A stretch of DNA of 64,000 bases, taken from contig CAYHEC010000011.1 of the NCBI GenBank assembly GCA_964355675.1, positions 1 to 64,000 on the forward strand. Direction: 5' to 3'. Positions 8,986 to 17,616 of the stretch are shown here, piece after piece (positions within the stretch are counted from its first letter, which is position 1; each line of letters opens with the position of its first letter). The translations under genes and the position numbers were made by a program. This DNA is from CAMBDS01 sp964355675. GTDB lineage: Bacteria; Electryoneota; AABM5-125-24; Hatepunaeales; Hatepunaeaceae. The notes beneath the pieces are model-generated. The model ran no database searches. It was not told where the DNA came from and saw only the letters and a program-made list of their open reading frames with translations.

Positions 8986-9186
8986 TCTCTTGTAATTCCT
9001 TGAATAATAAAGGATTGATCAAACGACCTTAAATGAGGAACGTGCATTTCTTGCGCTCTGTAAGATAGTCTTTGAAAAACGATTGCGCAAGAGATGCATC
9101 ATATATTGAAATGAAATTTTGGGAATGAGGAGCTATCTTGGCTGATCATCCAGACGAGATCAACCAAAATACTGCGCAACAAGATA

Positions 9187-9549
9187 TTATTTACCGATGA
9201 GCATCTTGATAGAAATGAGCAGAAGGCTTACTGCAAAGACCTTTTTCAAAGTTTCCGGTTGCAGACTGATCGCCAATTTCGCTCCTAATGGGCTACCTAA
9301 TAAAAACCCGACGCAGAGTAACCCGGCGATCTTCCAATCTATCAAGCCTTTCTGATGATAGGCAAGAACAGCCAACAGTCCAATAGGAGGCAACATCATG
9401 GCGAGTGTCGTTCCTTGAGCTATCGGTTGGGAGAGTCCAAAGATCAGCACGAGAGCAGGTACGACGATCACACCACCGCCCAGACCTATCAAACCGCTGA
9501 AATATCCTGCTATCAATCCGAGCAAGAGAATTCCTGATAGCTTCATCAT
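9187..9549 (-). CDS. Half-size TauE/SafE-family membrane protein
   Basis: The 121-residue protein is very hydrophobic, with about four transmembrane helices. It carries the family signature near its N-terminus (GYFSGLIGLGGGVIVVPALV), then a repeat-like segment GTTLAMMLPP. Full-size sulfite/sulfonate exporters of this family have two such halves (about 250 residues); this gene encodes one and should act as a dimer. The start is the ATG at 9549, with AAGG seven bases upstream; a TTG at 9555 is an alternative. The substrate is unknown. It does not look truncated, because it ends cleanly and half-size members are known. Confidence 0.8.
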   Translation of the reverse strand: MMKLSGILLLGLIAGYFSGLIGLGGGVIVVPALVLIFGLSQPIAQGTTLAMMLPPIGLLAVLAYHQKGLIDWKIAGLLCVGFLLGSPLGAKLAISLQPETLKKVFAVSLLLISIKMLIGK

Positions 9550-9574
9550 AAGCAAACCTTATTATTAAAAAGTG

Positions 9575-9680
9575 TTAGGGGCTGTTACCCAAACACAAAA
9601 ACGTATAGCTCGCAAAGTGGTATTGAGCGGGACTCGCGTTCTATGCAGGTAAGGGCGGACGAGAGCGTCCGCCTTCCAGG
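9575..9680. repeat. Palindromic repeat cluster with AGGGGCTGTT end
   Basis: The left end AGGGGCTGTTACCCAAAC matches the ends of the elements at 14195 and 45540 (GGGGCTGTTGCCCAAA type). Near the right end is a GGCGGACG..CGTCCGCC hairpin (about 9653-9673) like those at 20150 and 23915. It lies between the TauE-like gene and the S41 protease gene. Confidence 0.6.
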
Positions 9681-9691
9681 CAGTGACTTGA

Positions 9692-11443
9692 TTAATTTTT
9701 CTTCTTACCATCGCGCGAGGCTGGCTCGAGCAGACCTACGTAACTGCTTCTGTCACGCAAAACGCGGATCGCTTCCTGAAGTTGGACGTCTTCATCGAAA
9801 GTCGAACGCGTTCGCCACTCCCTTCCACCAAGCGCCGACGCCATCTCTCGGTCAAGACTCTGGCGAATAAATTCCCTTACTTCCGGATTCTGGTGGTTAA
9901 CCTGTGCGGCGAGAGTTTTCTGAAGTGCTTCGAGCTGAGTAAAAAATGTCTGGTTGAGAGAATCATGTTCACCGATTTGCCGGAGAACGCGCAATTGATC
10001 GGCTCCGGGTATCGGAGGTTCGAACTTCGAGCTATCGACAAATTGATCAAACTCTGCCAACATTTCTTTGGTCACTTTTATAGTGTCCGGTCGTCCGTGG
10101 GTTGTCAACCATTCTCCCATGAAGGTGAAGAAGAGGTCTCTGCGGAACATTTCAACCTCAATCGGCGTCAGCAGAGGTTGCTCGATCTCGATGTCCGGCG
10201 AAATTCCACCACCTCCAAAGACCTTCCTGCCGGAGCGGGTGACAAATGTTTCCAATGTTGAATCAGCTTTTGTCTTCACTTCCCTTATGACGAGTTCGCC
10301 GTCGTCCGAAATCAGGCCTTCCTCCTCACCATCCGGTCCGAGAATTTCACCTTTCTTGGAGCGGTCGCGCTGAATCAACCTCCCTGACGGAGTGTAGTAA
10401 CGCGCCGTGGTGACTTTTAAAACGGCTCCCTCTGAGAGATCGACAACGGACTGTACTAATCCCTTGCCAAAGCTTTGCGTTCCGATGATAACGGCACGGT
10501 CAAGATCTTGCAATGCTCCTGCAACAATTTCAGAAGCTGAAGCGCTCCCGCCATTAACAAGGACAACCAAAGGAACATCGGGCGCTCGGGGATTGCCGCG
10601 AGCCTGAAAAATCCTGTCGCTTCCAGGAGCGCGTCCTTTAGTCGAAACCACGGTATCACCGGGTTTCAAGAATTGCTGGGCAGTTGCTATGGCCGCAGGA
10701 AGCAACCCACCGGGATTACTGCGGAGATCGAGGATCATCCCCTTGGGTTTTTGCGCAAGAAGTATTGAAAGAGCACTGTCAAGCTCTTCGCCGGCAAGGC
10801 TTGAGAAATGTGCCAGCTTGATATAGGCAATGTCCTTGTCGATCATTCCTGAGTAAGCTACATCGTGAATACGAATTTGCTCACGACTTAAAGTATAATC
10901 AAGCGGTTTATCGAATCCTGGTCTGTGAATCGTGAGAGTCACTTGGGTGCCAGCTTCGCCGCGAATGAGTTTAGTGGCGTCCTGGGTCGAGAAGCCTGCG
11001 GTTGATTTACCATCCACAGCGATGATTACGTCTCCCGACCTGATGCCTTTTCTGGCGGCGGGGGTATCTTCGATGGGTGAGATGACCGTCAACTCTCGGT
11101 TCTTACCGCGCAAGCCAATTTCGATTCCTACACCGCCAAACTTGCCCTTGGTGATCTCCTCAAGCTGTTCGGTATTATCTGGCTCGAAATAGACAGTGTA
11201 AGGGTCGAGCGTTCCGAGCATCCCATCGATACCTGCCTTGATGAATTCCGTCTGCGAGATCTCATCGACATAGCGACGATTCACTTCTTTGTAGATATCG
11301 CCGAAGAGTTTAATCTGTTGTGCAACTTCTCGGTATTGAGACTCTTGAGTTGCCGTTGGGGTCGGACTCTCGGCACGCAATGGAAGCAACATTCCGCTGC
11401 CCACGAGAAGGCCGATCAGGAAAATGTAAGCTACGCTTTTCAT
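9692..11443 (-). CDS. S41-family C-terminal processing protease (CtpA/Prc-like)
   Basis: The 583-residue exported serine protease has a signal peptide at residues 1-24, an N-terminal helical region, a PDZ domain at about 90-180 (GKFGGVGIEIGLRGKN...IRSGDVIIAVDGK) and an S41 catalytic core. The nucleophile Ser is in GGSASASEIVAGAL and the catalytic Lys in IGTQSFGKGLVQ. A C-terminal extension of about 180 residues is charged and helical. These proteases trim or degrade periplasmic proteins from the C-terminus. The start is the ATG at 11443. It lies downstream of the patatin-BamA gene on the same strand, with a short palindrome at 11479-11505 between them. Confidence 0.93.
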   Translation of the reverse strand: MKSVAYIFLIGLLVGSGMLLPLRAESPTPTATQESQYREVAQQIKLFGDIYKEVNRRYVDEISQTEFIKAGIDGMLGTLDPYTVYFEPDNTEQLEEITKGKFGGVGIEIGLRGKNRELTVISPIEDTPAARKGIRSGDVIIAVDGKSTAGFSTQDATKLIRGEAGTQVTLTIHRPGFDKPLDYTLSREQIRIHDVAYSGMIDKDIAYIKLAHFSSLAGEELDSALSILLAQKPKGMILDLRSNPGGLLPAAIATAQQFLKPGDTVVSTKGRAPGSDRIFQARGNPRAPDVPLVVLVNGGSASASEIVAGALQDLDRAVIIGTQSFGKGLVQSVVDLSEGAVLKVTTARYYTPSGRLIQRDRSKKGEILGPDGEEEGLISDDGELVIREVKTKADSTLETFVTRSGRKVFGGGGISPDIEIEQPLLTPIEVEMFRRDLFFTFMGEWLTTHGRPDTIKVTKEMLAEFDQFVDSSKFEPPIPGADQLRVLRQIGEHDSLNQTFFTQLEALQKTLAAQVNHQNPEVREFIRQSLDREMASALGGREWRTRSTFDEDVQLQEAIRVLRDRSSYVGLLEPASRDGKKKN

Positions 11444-11478
11444 CTATCATCATTCCTTGGTAAAGAAAATCTAAACAA

Positions 11479-11505
11479 GGGTGGGTTGAAACCCCGCCCT
11501 GCAAG
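11479..11505. repeat. GGGTGGG/CCCGCCC short palindrome
   Basis: A degenerate member of the 'cttggagggcggg' family that reads GGGTGGGTTG, AAA, then CCCCGCCCTGCAAG. It ends at the base before the stop of the patatin-BamA gene, so it forms the start of that gene's 3' untranslated region. Confidence 0.6.
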
Positions 11506-14172
11506 TTAGAAAACACTTCCAGCTTGTATTGAGAATAGGCTTTGATTGGTTAGCCCTCCTGCGCCGAATAGCCTTGCCCATTGAAGATGAATTGGGCCGA
11601 CAACAGTATCGAGGGCAAAATAAAGTGCCAATGAATTATTCCATTCGATTCGGTCGATATGCAGAGTTGGGTCGTCCCAACCGCTCCCAACATCGTAGCG
11701 AACACCAATATAACTATCAGCAAGAACACGACTTAACATATCGAAGCGATATTCGATTCCGGAAGCGAGTTGCCGGGAATTCACCAGCTCGTCCAGTTTC
11801 AATCCTGGAAAATTGTGCAACCCGCCCAAACGGAGTTTCTCGTCCCGGGGAGCATTATCGGAAATTGTTCCACCCATCAATCTCCAGCCTACGGTGTGTC
11901 GCCGGATAGGGGTGACGAATGACTCCCAGCTTCCCCAAATTTTAGTAAACTCACGCTCTGAGCCGATCTGGTCGGCGGCTGTTTCAACAATCGTTTGAAG
12001 CCGGACGCCTTGGTTGGGATAAGGGGATCTGTCTTCAGTGTCGAGACCGAGTTCCGCTCCCAAGGCAATGATGCCAAACCCCTCACTGTTTGCAACCAAC
12101 GATGGATAACGATTTTCATGCCGCTCCCAACGACCGGTTAGCGACAACTCTCCCCAACTCCACGCTTGCGCACCTACTTCAAGCTTTCCACCCCAGCGTG
12201 ATTCCTGATAATCGCCAATTTTACCGTGACGACTTGTGTAGAAATCCCGGTCACGGTGAGAATACGAACCAACCAGACTGATGGCGAGAGGCTGACCGAA
12301 TAGCTTGTCGATATTTGATTCAACTCGATGAAGTTGATCTCGTTCCCCGACCGAGGCGAAAATCACACCTCGTGCCGCATAGTTAAACGGACTCGGGTAT
12401 GTAAATTCTGCAAATCCGCGCGTCCTTTGCTCGTCTTGATAGGCCAATCCAAGTCTGACGAGCGGCGAAGGATTTTCTACAACATGGTATTTAATAATCC
12501 ATTTTATCCCGGAACTATCAAGTAATTCAGTGTCTTTGGAAGCCTCTATTACCGGATAAACATTACGAAATAGTCCGGTTGCGTAAAGGTTTTCCATCCC
12601 GTCGATGATTCCGGAGCGTGTAATTGGGTTGCCGAGTTCGAGAGGAACTTCTCGTTCAAGCCAGAGCGCTGAAACTTTTTCCAAACCACTAAATTCAACA
12701 CCATCTAATTTCCCTAAGTTCAGTTTAATTTCAAGTATGCCGTCATCGATTAGAAAATTGACATTTTCAACTATTACTGCCGAATAACCTTCCACCCGGT
12801 ATTTTCGTCTCAATTCAGCGAGGCTGTGAAGGAATGTTTTCCTGTTGAACCGTTCGCCGATCTGATCATGAAACAATTGGACTGAGGAAACTGAGAGTTG
12901 GGACATCCCCCCCGAAATTTGTACATCATGAATAATAGGCGTCAACTCGATGTCAAGTTCCAACAACCGGTTCGCCGCATCGAATTCAGCAAAAGCGTTA
13001 AAAATGGAGCCGGTGGCATACATCGATCGCAGACGGTCTCGAATTTCCCCCACCGTGACAAACCCACGAATCCTCCATTCCGACGGGAAGGACAACTCTT
13101 CCGGCAATCCCGGCGGCTCCTTTACTCTGATAAACCGCAATGTATCGACATCATCGGCTTCACGCTTCGCTTCCAAAAGTTGACGGAGAGTGTCGAGCTT
13201 TGAGTTAGTAGTGAAGATCCCGGCCGACAGGATCGAGTCGAAGGGCATCGAAGCGACGTTATCGCTGTCGTTCAAGGTCGGCGTCAAAACGATTGTGGCG
13301 TTTGCAAGCGATTGTTGATTGGGTATTTTCGTGAGTATGGTTGTCACCTGATCGACAATCTCCCACGGTTGCCAGAGTGTGTACCTTCGCTGAAGGTCCG
13401 AAGTAACGTCAACCGCCAAAATAATATCTCCACCCATTTCGCGAGCCGCCTCAACAGGGATGTTTGATGCAACTCCTCCGTCGATCAACTGTTGGGTGTC
13501 AAGTTGAACTGGTTCAAAGAGTAATGGCGCCGACATCGACGCCCGTATTGCCATTGCCGGATCGCCGTTATCGAAATTCACCCGCTTCCCAGTCAGTAAG
13601 TCAGTTGCTACGATACGAAGCGGCGTTTCCCACTCAGCCCATTCGCCCGGGGTCGCGGCGAACGGCAGATCGAGTGTGAGCCTCAGCAGTTGTCGATAGA
13701 GCTTTTGCCCCGGGGTTATCGCGCCGGGTACAACCGGGGTTAGATTACTGCCGAGACGCAATGTTAGTAGATGCCTTGAGTGTTCGGCTTTGCGGGCCAT
13801 TAATAGTGAACGTCGCTCTGGTTCGTCCAGCAGAAGACTATTCCAATCCACGTTTCTTAGTCGCCAGCCAATCTCGTCTGGAGTGAAACCGCCTGTATAG
13901 AGCGCCGCTATCAAAGCTCCGATTGAAGAACCAGCAACACCGTCCGGGTGCAAACCTCCATCTTCGAGCGCCATGAGTACGCCGATATGGGCTCCACCCC
14001 GTCCTCCACCTCCCGAAAGCGCCAGAATAAGGCGTGGACTAACGGGCTCGACCATCTCGAACGGTAGCATTCCCCTCACTGGTCTTACCGGAACATCGAT
14101 GGTTCGGGCAACTGCCAAAGTCGAGAGGATAAGTTGAAAAAATAGTCCTATTATACGGACGCGGCAAGGCAA
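11506..14172 (-). CDS. Patatin-like phospholipase fused to BamA/Omp85 barrel
   Basis: The 888-residue protein has a signal peptide (residues 1-22), a patatin domain (about 45-340), POTRA-like repeats (about 360-560) and a C-terminal 16-strand Omp85-type barrel (about 590-888). The lipase motifs are complete: oxyanion loop GGGGRGGAHIG, nucleophile elbow GSSIG and catalytic Asp in DGG. The last residue is Phe, as is usual for barrel proteins. It matches type Vd secretion or PlpD-like architecture, in which the barrel exports or anchors the lipase. The only start that keeps the signal peptide is a TTG at 14172. Substrate lipids are unknown. Confidence 0.92.
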   Translation of the reverse strand: MPCRVRIIGLFFQLILSTLAVARTIDVPVRPVRGMLPFEMVEPVSPRLILALSGGGGRGGAHIGVLMALEDGGLHPDGVAGSSIGALIAALYTGGFTPDEIGWRLRNVDWNSLLLDEPERRSLLMARKAEHSRHLLTLRLGSNLTPVVPGAITPGQKLYRQLLRLTLDLPFAATPGEWAEWETPLRIVATDLLTGKRVNFDNGDPAMAIRASMSAPLLFEPVQLDTQQLIDGGVASNIPVEAAREMGGDIILAVDVTSDLQRRYTLWQPWEIVDQVTTILTKIPNQQSLANATIVLTPTLNDSDNVASMPFDSILSAGIFTTNSKLDTLRQLLEAKREADDVDTLRFIRVKEPPGLPEELSFPSEWRIRGFVTVGEIRDRLRSMYATGSIFNAFAEFDAANRLLELDIELTPIIHDVQISGGMSQLSVSSVQLFHDQIGERFNRKTFLHSLAELRRKYRVEGYSAVIVENVNFLIDDGILEIKLNLGKLDGVEFSGLEKVSALWLEREVPLELGNPITRSGIIDGMENLYATGLFRNVYPVIEASKDTELLDSSGIKWIIKYHVVENPSPLVRLGLAYQDEQRTRGFAEFTYPSPFNYAARGVIFASVGERDQLHRVESNIDKLFGQPLAISLVGSYSHRDRDFYTSRHGKIGDYQESRWGGKLEVGAQAWSWGELSLTGRWERHENRYPSLVANSEGFGIIALGAELGLDTEDRSPYPNQGVRLQTIVETAADQIGSEREFTKIWGSWESFVTPIRRHTVGWRLMGGTISDNAPRDEKLRLGGLHNFPGLKLDELVNSRQLASGIEYRFDMLSRVLADSYIGVRYDVGSGWDDPTLHIDRIEWNNSLALYFALDTVVGPIHLQWARLFGAGGLTNQSLFSIQAGSVF

Positions 14173-14194
14173 TTCTTTATCCGGTTACTTTGAG

Positions 14195-14340
14195 GGGCTG
14201 TTGCCGTGATGTCAAATCAGGCAAACTTGAAGCGCGTAGTCAGGCGAGCTGTGCTCGGCGAGTGCGATTATTGGTGCTCCCGCCCAGCGAAGCTGTGCGG
14301 GCTACCCGCCCTTAGGAGTTTGCCCTTGACGGAATTGAGA
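14195..14340. repeat. Nested palindromic element with GGGGCTGTTGCC end
   Basis: It begins with GGGGCTGTTGCC, as at 9584 and (inverted) 45680. Weak outer arms pair TCAGGCAAACTT with AGTTTGCCCTTGA. The inner CCCGCCCAGCGAAGCTGTGCGGGC is nearly the same as the inner arm of the element at 45540. It lies between the M14 carboxypeptidase gene stop and the patatin-BamA start. Confidence 0.6.
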
Positions 14341-14388
14341 AATCCTTAGAACGAGTTTTCGGCTTCGTGCGCACTAATATTAACAGAC

Positions 14389-17300
14389 TTACTTCACCAG
14401 CACCATTTTAATACGCGCTCGCTGGACAAATCCGTTTGAGTTTGCTGTCAACTTGGCAAAGTAGAGCCCATTTGGAAGATTCGTCGCATCCCAACCAAGT
14501 TCAATTGTTCCAGGCCTTTGCGCTCCTAATTGAAAGCTCTGCACCGAGCGCCCTTCTTGATCGACGATGTCAAGCGATATATTAGCGGGTTGGACGATTG
14601 TCATTTGGAGAGCAACTCGTCCATTAAAAGGATTAGGGTGTGAACTTAAAGCGACGCCTATGGGAAAGGGCGGAATTTCTATTTCTACGTCAAGCTCTGA
14701 AAAGCCATCTGTTTCGTAACAGGTTGTCCCGATTATGCATTTAAAAGATAATTCTGTTTCGACACCGTTTTCATTACGCCAGTATGCCCGCAGGGGTTCA
14801 CCATCTGCATAACCCGGTCCTCCCTTGCTCTCTTCCCGCCACGCGGCAATTCCGACAAATTTAGTATTCGCATCGACAACAGCTCCACCGGCAAGATTTC
14901 CCTGTGAGTCATACAGTTTTATCATACCGCTGGAATGTATTAGGGGGAGGTCGAATAATAGACTCATGTTGAAGGGACTCTCCGGAGAAAATCCTGGTAA
15001 AGGAGAGGAGGACGGAGATACATTCCTCTCAACGAGACCATTTCTGTCAGAATAGATCAGAGTATCAGCTTCACTTAATTTGACTGATAGCCCCATGCCG
15101 GGCTCAAGCGCTCGTAAGTTGCTGAATCCCTGTTCGACCGCCCAGAATTCGCCGAAGCCATTCTTGGCGAAAATCAGGTGCTCGACAATATCGTCAAGAG
15201 CCGCATTAGCAGACATCTCCGTTGGGGGCAGATAGCTGATAGTATTCCAGCCTCTCAAGATGAGCAGAGGAGTATTGACCGGGATGCGCGCACCAGGAAA
15301 TACGAGAGTATCAGAGTGATTCATTTTGATCTGATACCCAGCAAGTGGGTTCCACGCCCTGATCTGATCGAAATTCATTGCGGGCAAAAAGAAACTCCCC
15401 CATCCGTCTTTTATCATGATCAGGGATCCCCTTTCGATCCACGGTGAGAAAATTGCCGATGGTGAAGGATCCGGTACTTGCATTGGAGCACTCACCAGGC
15501 TCCAGCCAACAGTGCAACGCAGGACGAGTGGGTCGAATCCCTCTGCCGCCTGCTCTGGAATACTGAAGAACGACTCGTCTCCGTCAGCATCTACTGACTC
15601 AACGGAATAGACAAGTTCCTGCTCATGATTTTGTGTATTTCCATCCCAGTGCAGATCTTCGATATTTTCAGCGATAATATCTTCGCGACTATAAGTTGGG
15701 AGGGGTGAAATATCGTCGATGTAGCAGAACTCGCTGTTTGCGGGATTGGGAATAACGTTGAACGAATAATATCTGAATCGTAATTTTACCACATTTCCGG
15801 TAAAATCACCCGTAGTCCAGTAAGTATTTTGCCACCCCCCCGATGTCCCGGTGATACCATGGCCGATGCTATGATTATTTACCACAAAATCCTGAGTACG
15901 GTTGCCGGGAAGCGGCTCCCATGAATATCCTTCCTCGGAAACTTCAAGCGCAATACAATGTGATCTATTAGATCTGAGGGTGTAATTCAGCCATGCTCTA
16001 ATGGTGTCGGGAGCGACGATAGGCTCGGCAAGCGTCATCGTTGACATCGGAGATTGAAGCGCCGCTCGAAAGCTATGGGTTCCACTGTGGCGATCATTCT
16101 GTGACATATTAAAGTTAACTTTTACCCAACGAACATCATTGGGAAGTCCTTCATCGACTGTTGGCTCACCGGGCATTCGCGCCTTGATTCGATACGAAAC
16201 AGGCGGGTTAGCCTCATCTTCTGCCACTGTCCAATCAAGGCTTAACCGTCCTGCTGGAGTTATCGTAGCAAGGGCAATTTCCGGGGTTGGCGGTTGAAGA
16301 ACTCTTCGGGGTCTGTCTGAGTATTCGATGAGGGTCATTACGGTTTCGATATTTTCGGCCACAAGCGGTTCGACGCGATCAAGCGGCGGCCAGAAGTAGT
16401 CCTGGCGGCTTCCGACCTCCATAGTGAAAGCAAAGACTGGGTCGTGACCGTCGTCCGAATAGAGCCAATCGTCGCTATCACCATTGGTCCGATAGATCAC
16501 TTCCCAGCCGGTTCCTGGCAGGTAGTGATTAACTGCGACCATCTTCTTGGCAAGCGCTGAAAAGACCGCCCGATCCGGAGGCTGGATTACGTCATACCCA
16601 TAAGGATAGAGACAGAGATTACTGTAGGAGTGAAAAAAGATAGAAACTGTAGGGTGATGACTGGCGACGAACTCTCTGATACTTTGAGTTTCCGGTTCTG
16701 AAAACCCTTCTGTGCCTCGATATGTCTCATTATCACCAGCGGGACTCGAACCGACATTATCGTAACCCCAGTGAGCGCCAAAATTGCGGTTCAGATCGAC
16801 GCCAACGCTTCCGTTATCATTTCGTCGGCGATTTTTGCGCCACATTCCTCCCCCTTCGGGGCTACTCTCCTCGTTATAGACATAACCATCAGGATTCACT
16901 ACAGGAATGAACCACGTCTGACGTTCATCGACCAATCGAGTTATTCGTTCGTTGTCGCCATATCCCTCAGCAAGCTGTTCGATCACCCCAAACAGAACAT
17001 AGGATGTGATTACTTCACGGCAGTGAATCAACGATGTGAAGAGCGCTTCCGGTTCGTCTTCATCATCACCTGGATTGTCAGATACTTTCAGCGCTAACAT
17101 CGGCCGACCCTCGATGGTCTCTCCAAACTGTATGGGTGAACTTATGATTTCGGGGTAGGCTTCCTGGAGGCGGACCATCTCTGCCACGATTTCATCGAAA
17201 GTCCTGTAACCACCCATGTCGTCGCGAGCCGGGCTCAGTCGTGACTGGTTGAATTCCTCGATGTTTTCAATAGAAATGAAGTAAGGAAATCCTGTATCGT

Positions 17301-17541
17301 TCAGCCGCGTTCGGTCAGCTTGATTCATCAGGACAACTTCAGCGAGTCCTCCCGCTGAGTAGTAACTAACGTCGAACCCGGCGCGTTGGAGTCTTTCAAG
17401 CTGGGAGAGGTCGGTAAGGGCAACCTGAGCGAGCTGGGAGGCATTGGCAGGTGCGACAGACATCAATAAATAGCCGCAAATCACCAGTAGGCCGAGCGAG
17501 ACGCTTTTACTCGGCAGGAATCGATGCAAATATGTAGTCAT
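14389..17541 (-). CDS. Secreted M14 zinc carboxypeptidase with type IX sorting domain
   Basis: The 1050-residue exported protease has a signal peptide at about 1-34 and an M14 domain at about 110-410. Zinc ligands are HxxE in IHCREVIT and a later His in FFHSYSN. Substrate-binding motifs NPDGY and VDLNRNFGAHWG are present, and the catalytic Glu lies in FTMEVGS. A MAM/immune-inhibitor-like beta domain follows (about 430-640). Next is a duplicated 'GW' module (about 665-840; GWSLVSAP...IMIKDGWGSFF and GWNTISYLPP...IFAKNGFGEFW), which also occurs in the protein at 55737. The last 85 residues form a Por-type C-terminal sorting domain (HPNPFNGRVALQM). The start is the ATG at 17541. Probably surface-attached or released, digesting peptides for nutrition. 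Confidence 0.93.
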   Translation of the reverse strand: MTTYLHRFLPSKSVSLGLLVICGYLLMSVAPANASQLAQVALTDLSQLERLQRAGFDVSYYSAGGLAEVVLMNQADRTRLNDTGFPYFISIENIEEFNQSRLSPARDDMGGYRTFDEIVAEMVRLQEAYPEIISSPIQFGETIEGRPMLALKVSDNPGDDEDEPEALFTSLIHCREVITSYVLFGVIEQLAEGYGDNERITRLVDERQTWFIPVVNPDGYVYNEESSPEGGGMWRKNRRRNDNGSVGVDLNRNFGAHWGYDNVGSSPAGDNETYRGTEGFSEPETQSIREFVASHHPTVSIFFHSYSNLCLYPYGYDVIQPPDRAVFSALAKKMVAVNHYLPGTGWEVIYRTNGDSDDWLYSDDGHDPVFAFTMEVGSRQDYFWPPLDRVEPLVAENIETVMTLIEYSDRPRRVLQPPTPEIALATITPAGRLSLDWTVAEDEANPPVSYRIKARMPGEPTVDEGLPNDVRWVKVNFNMSQNDRHSGTHSFRAALQSPMSTMTLAEPIVAPDTIRAWLNYTLRSNRSHCIALEVSEEGYSWEPLPGNRTQDFVVNNHSIGHGITGTSGGWQNTYWTTGDFTGNVVKLRFRYYSFNVIPNPANSEFCYIDDISPLPTYSREDIIAENIEDLHWDGNTQNHEQELVYSVESVDADGDESFFSIPEQAAEGFDPLVLRCTVGWSLVSAPMQVPDPSPSAIFSPWIERGSLIMIKDGWGSFFLPAMNFDQIRAWNPLAGYQIKMNHSDTLVFPGARIPVNTPLLILRGWNTISYLPPTEMSANAALDDIVEHLIFAKNGFGEFWAVEQGFSNLRALEPGMGLSVKLSEADTLIYSDRNGLVERNVSPSSSPLPGFSPESPFNMSLLFDLPLIHSSGMIKLYDSQGNLAGGAVVDANTKFVGIAAWREESKGGPGYADGEPLRAYWRNENGVETELSFKCIIGTTCYETDGFSELDVEIEIPPFPIGVALSSHPNPFNGRVALQMTIVQPANISLDIVDQEGRSVQSFQLGAQRPGTIELGWDATNLPNGLYFAKLTANSNGFVQRARIKMVLVK

Positions 17542-17616
17542 AAGTCACTCGTCGGTTACGGATTTAGATGGGGAGAGGCGGTAGCTGTATCGCCGCTCCC
17601 GGGCTGAAAAAAAATC

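Noticed and set aside
9187..9549. TauE/SafE gene as a broken half
   Set aside because: Half-size members exist, the frame is clean and has its own start and stop.
11529..13203. Plus-strand frames within the patatin-BamA gene
   Set aside because: Shadows of the minus-strand gene without motifs.
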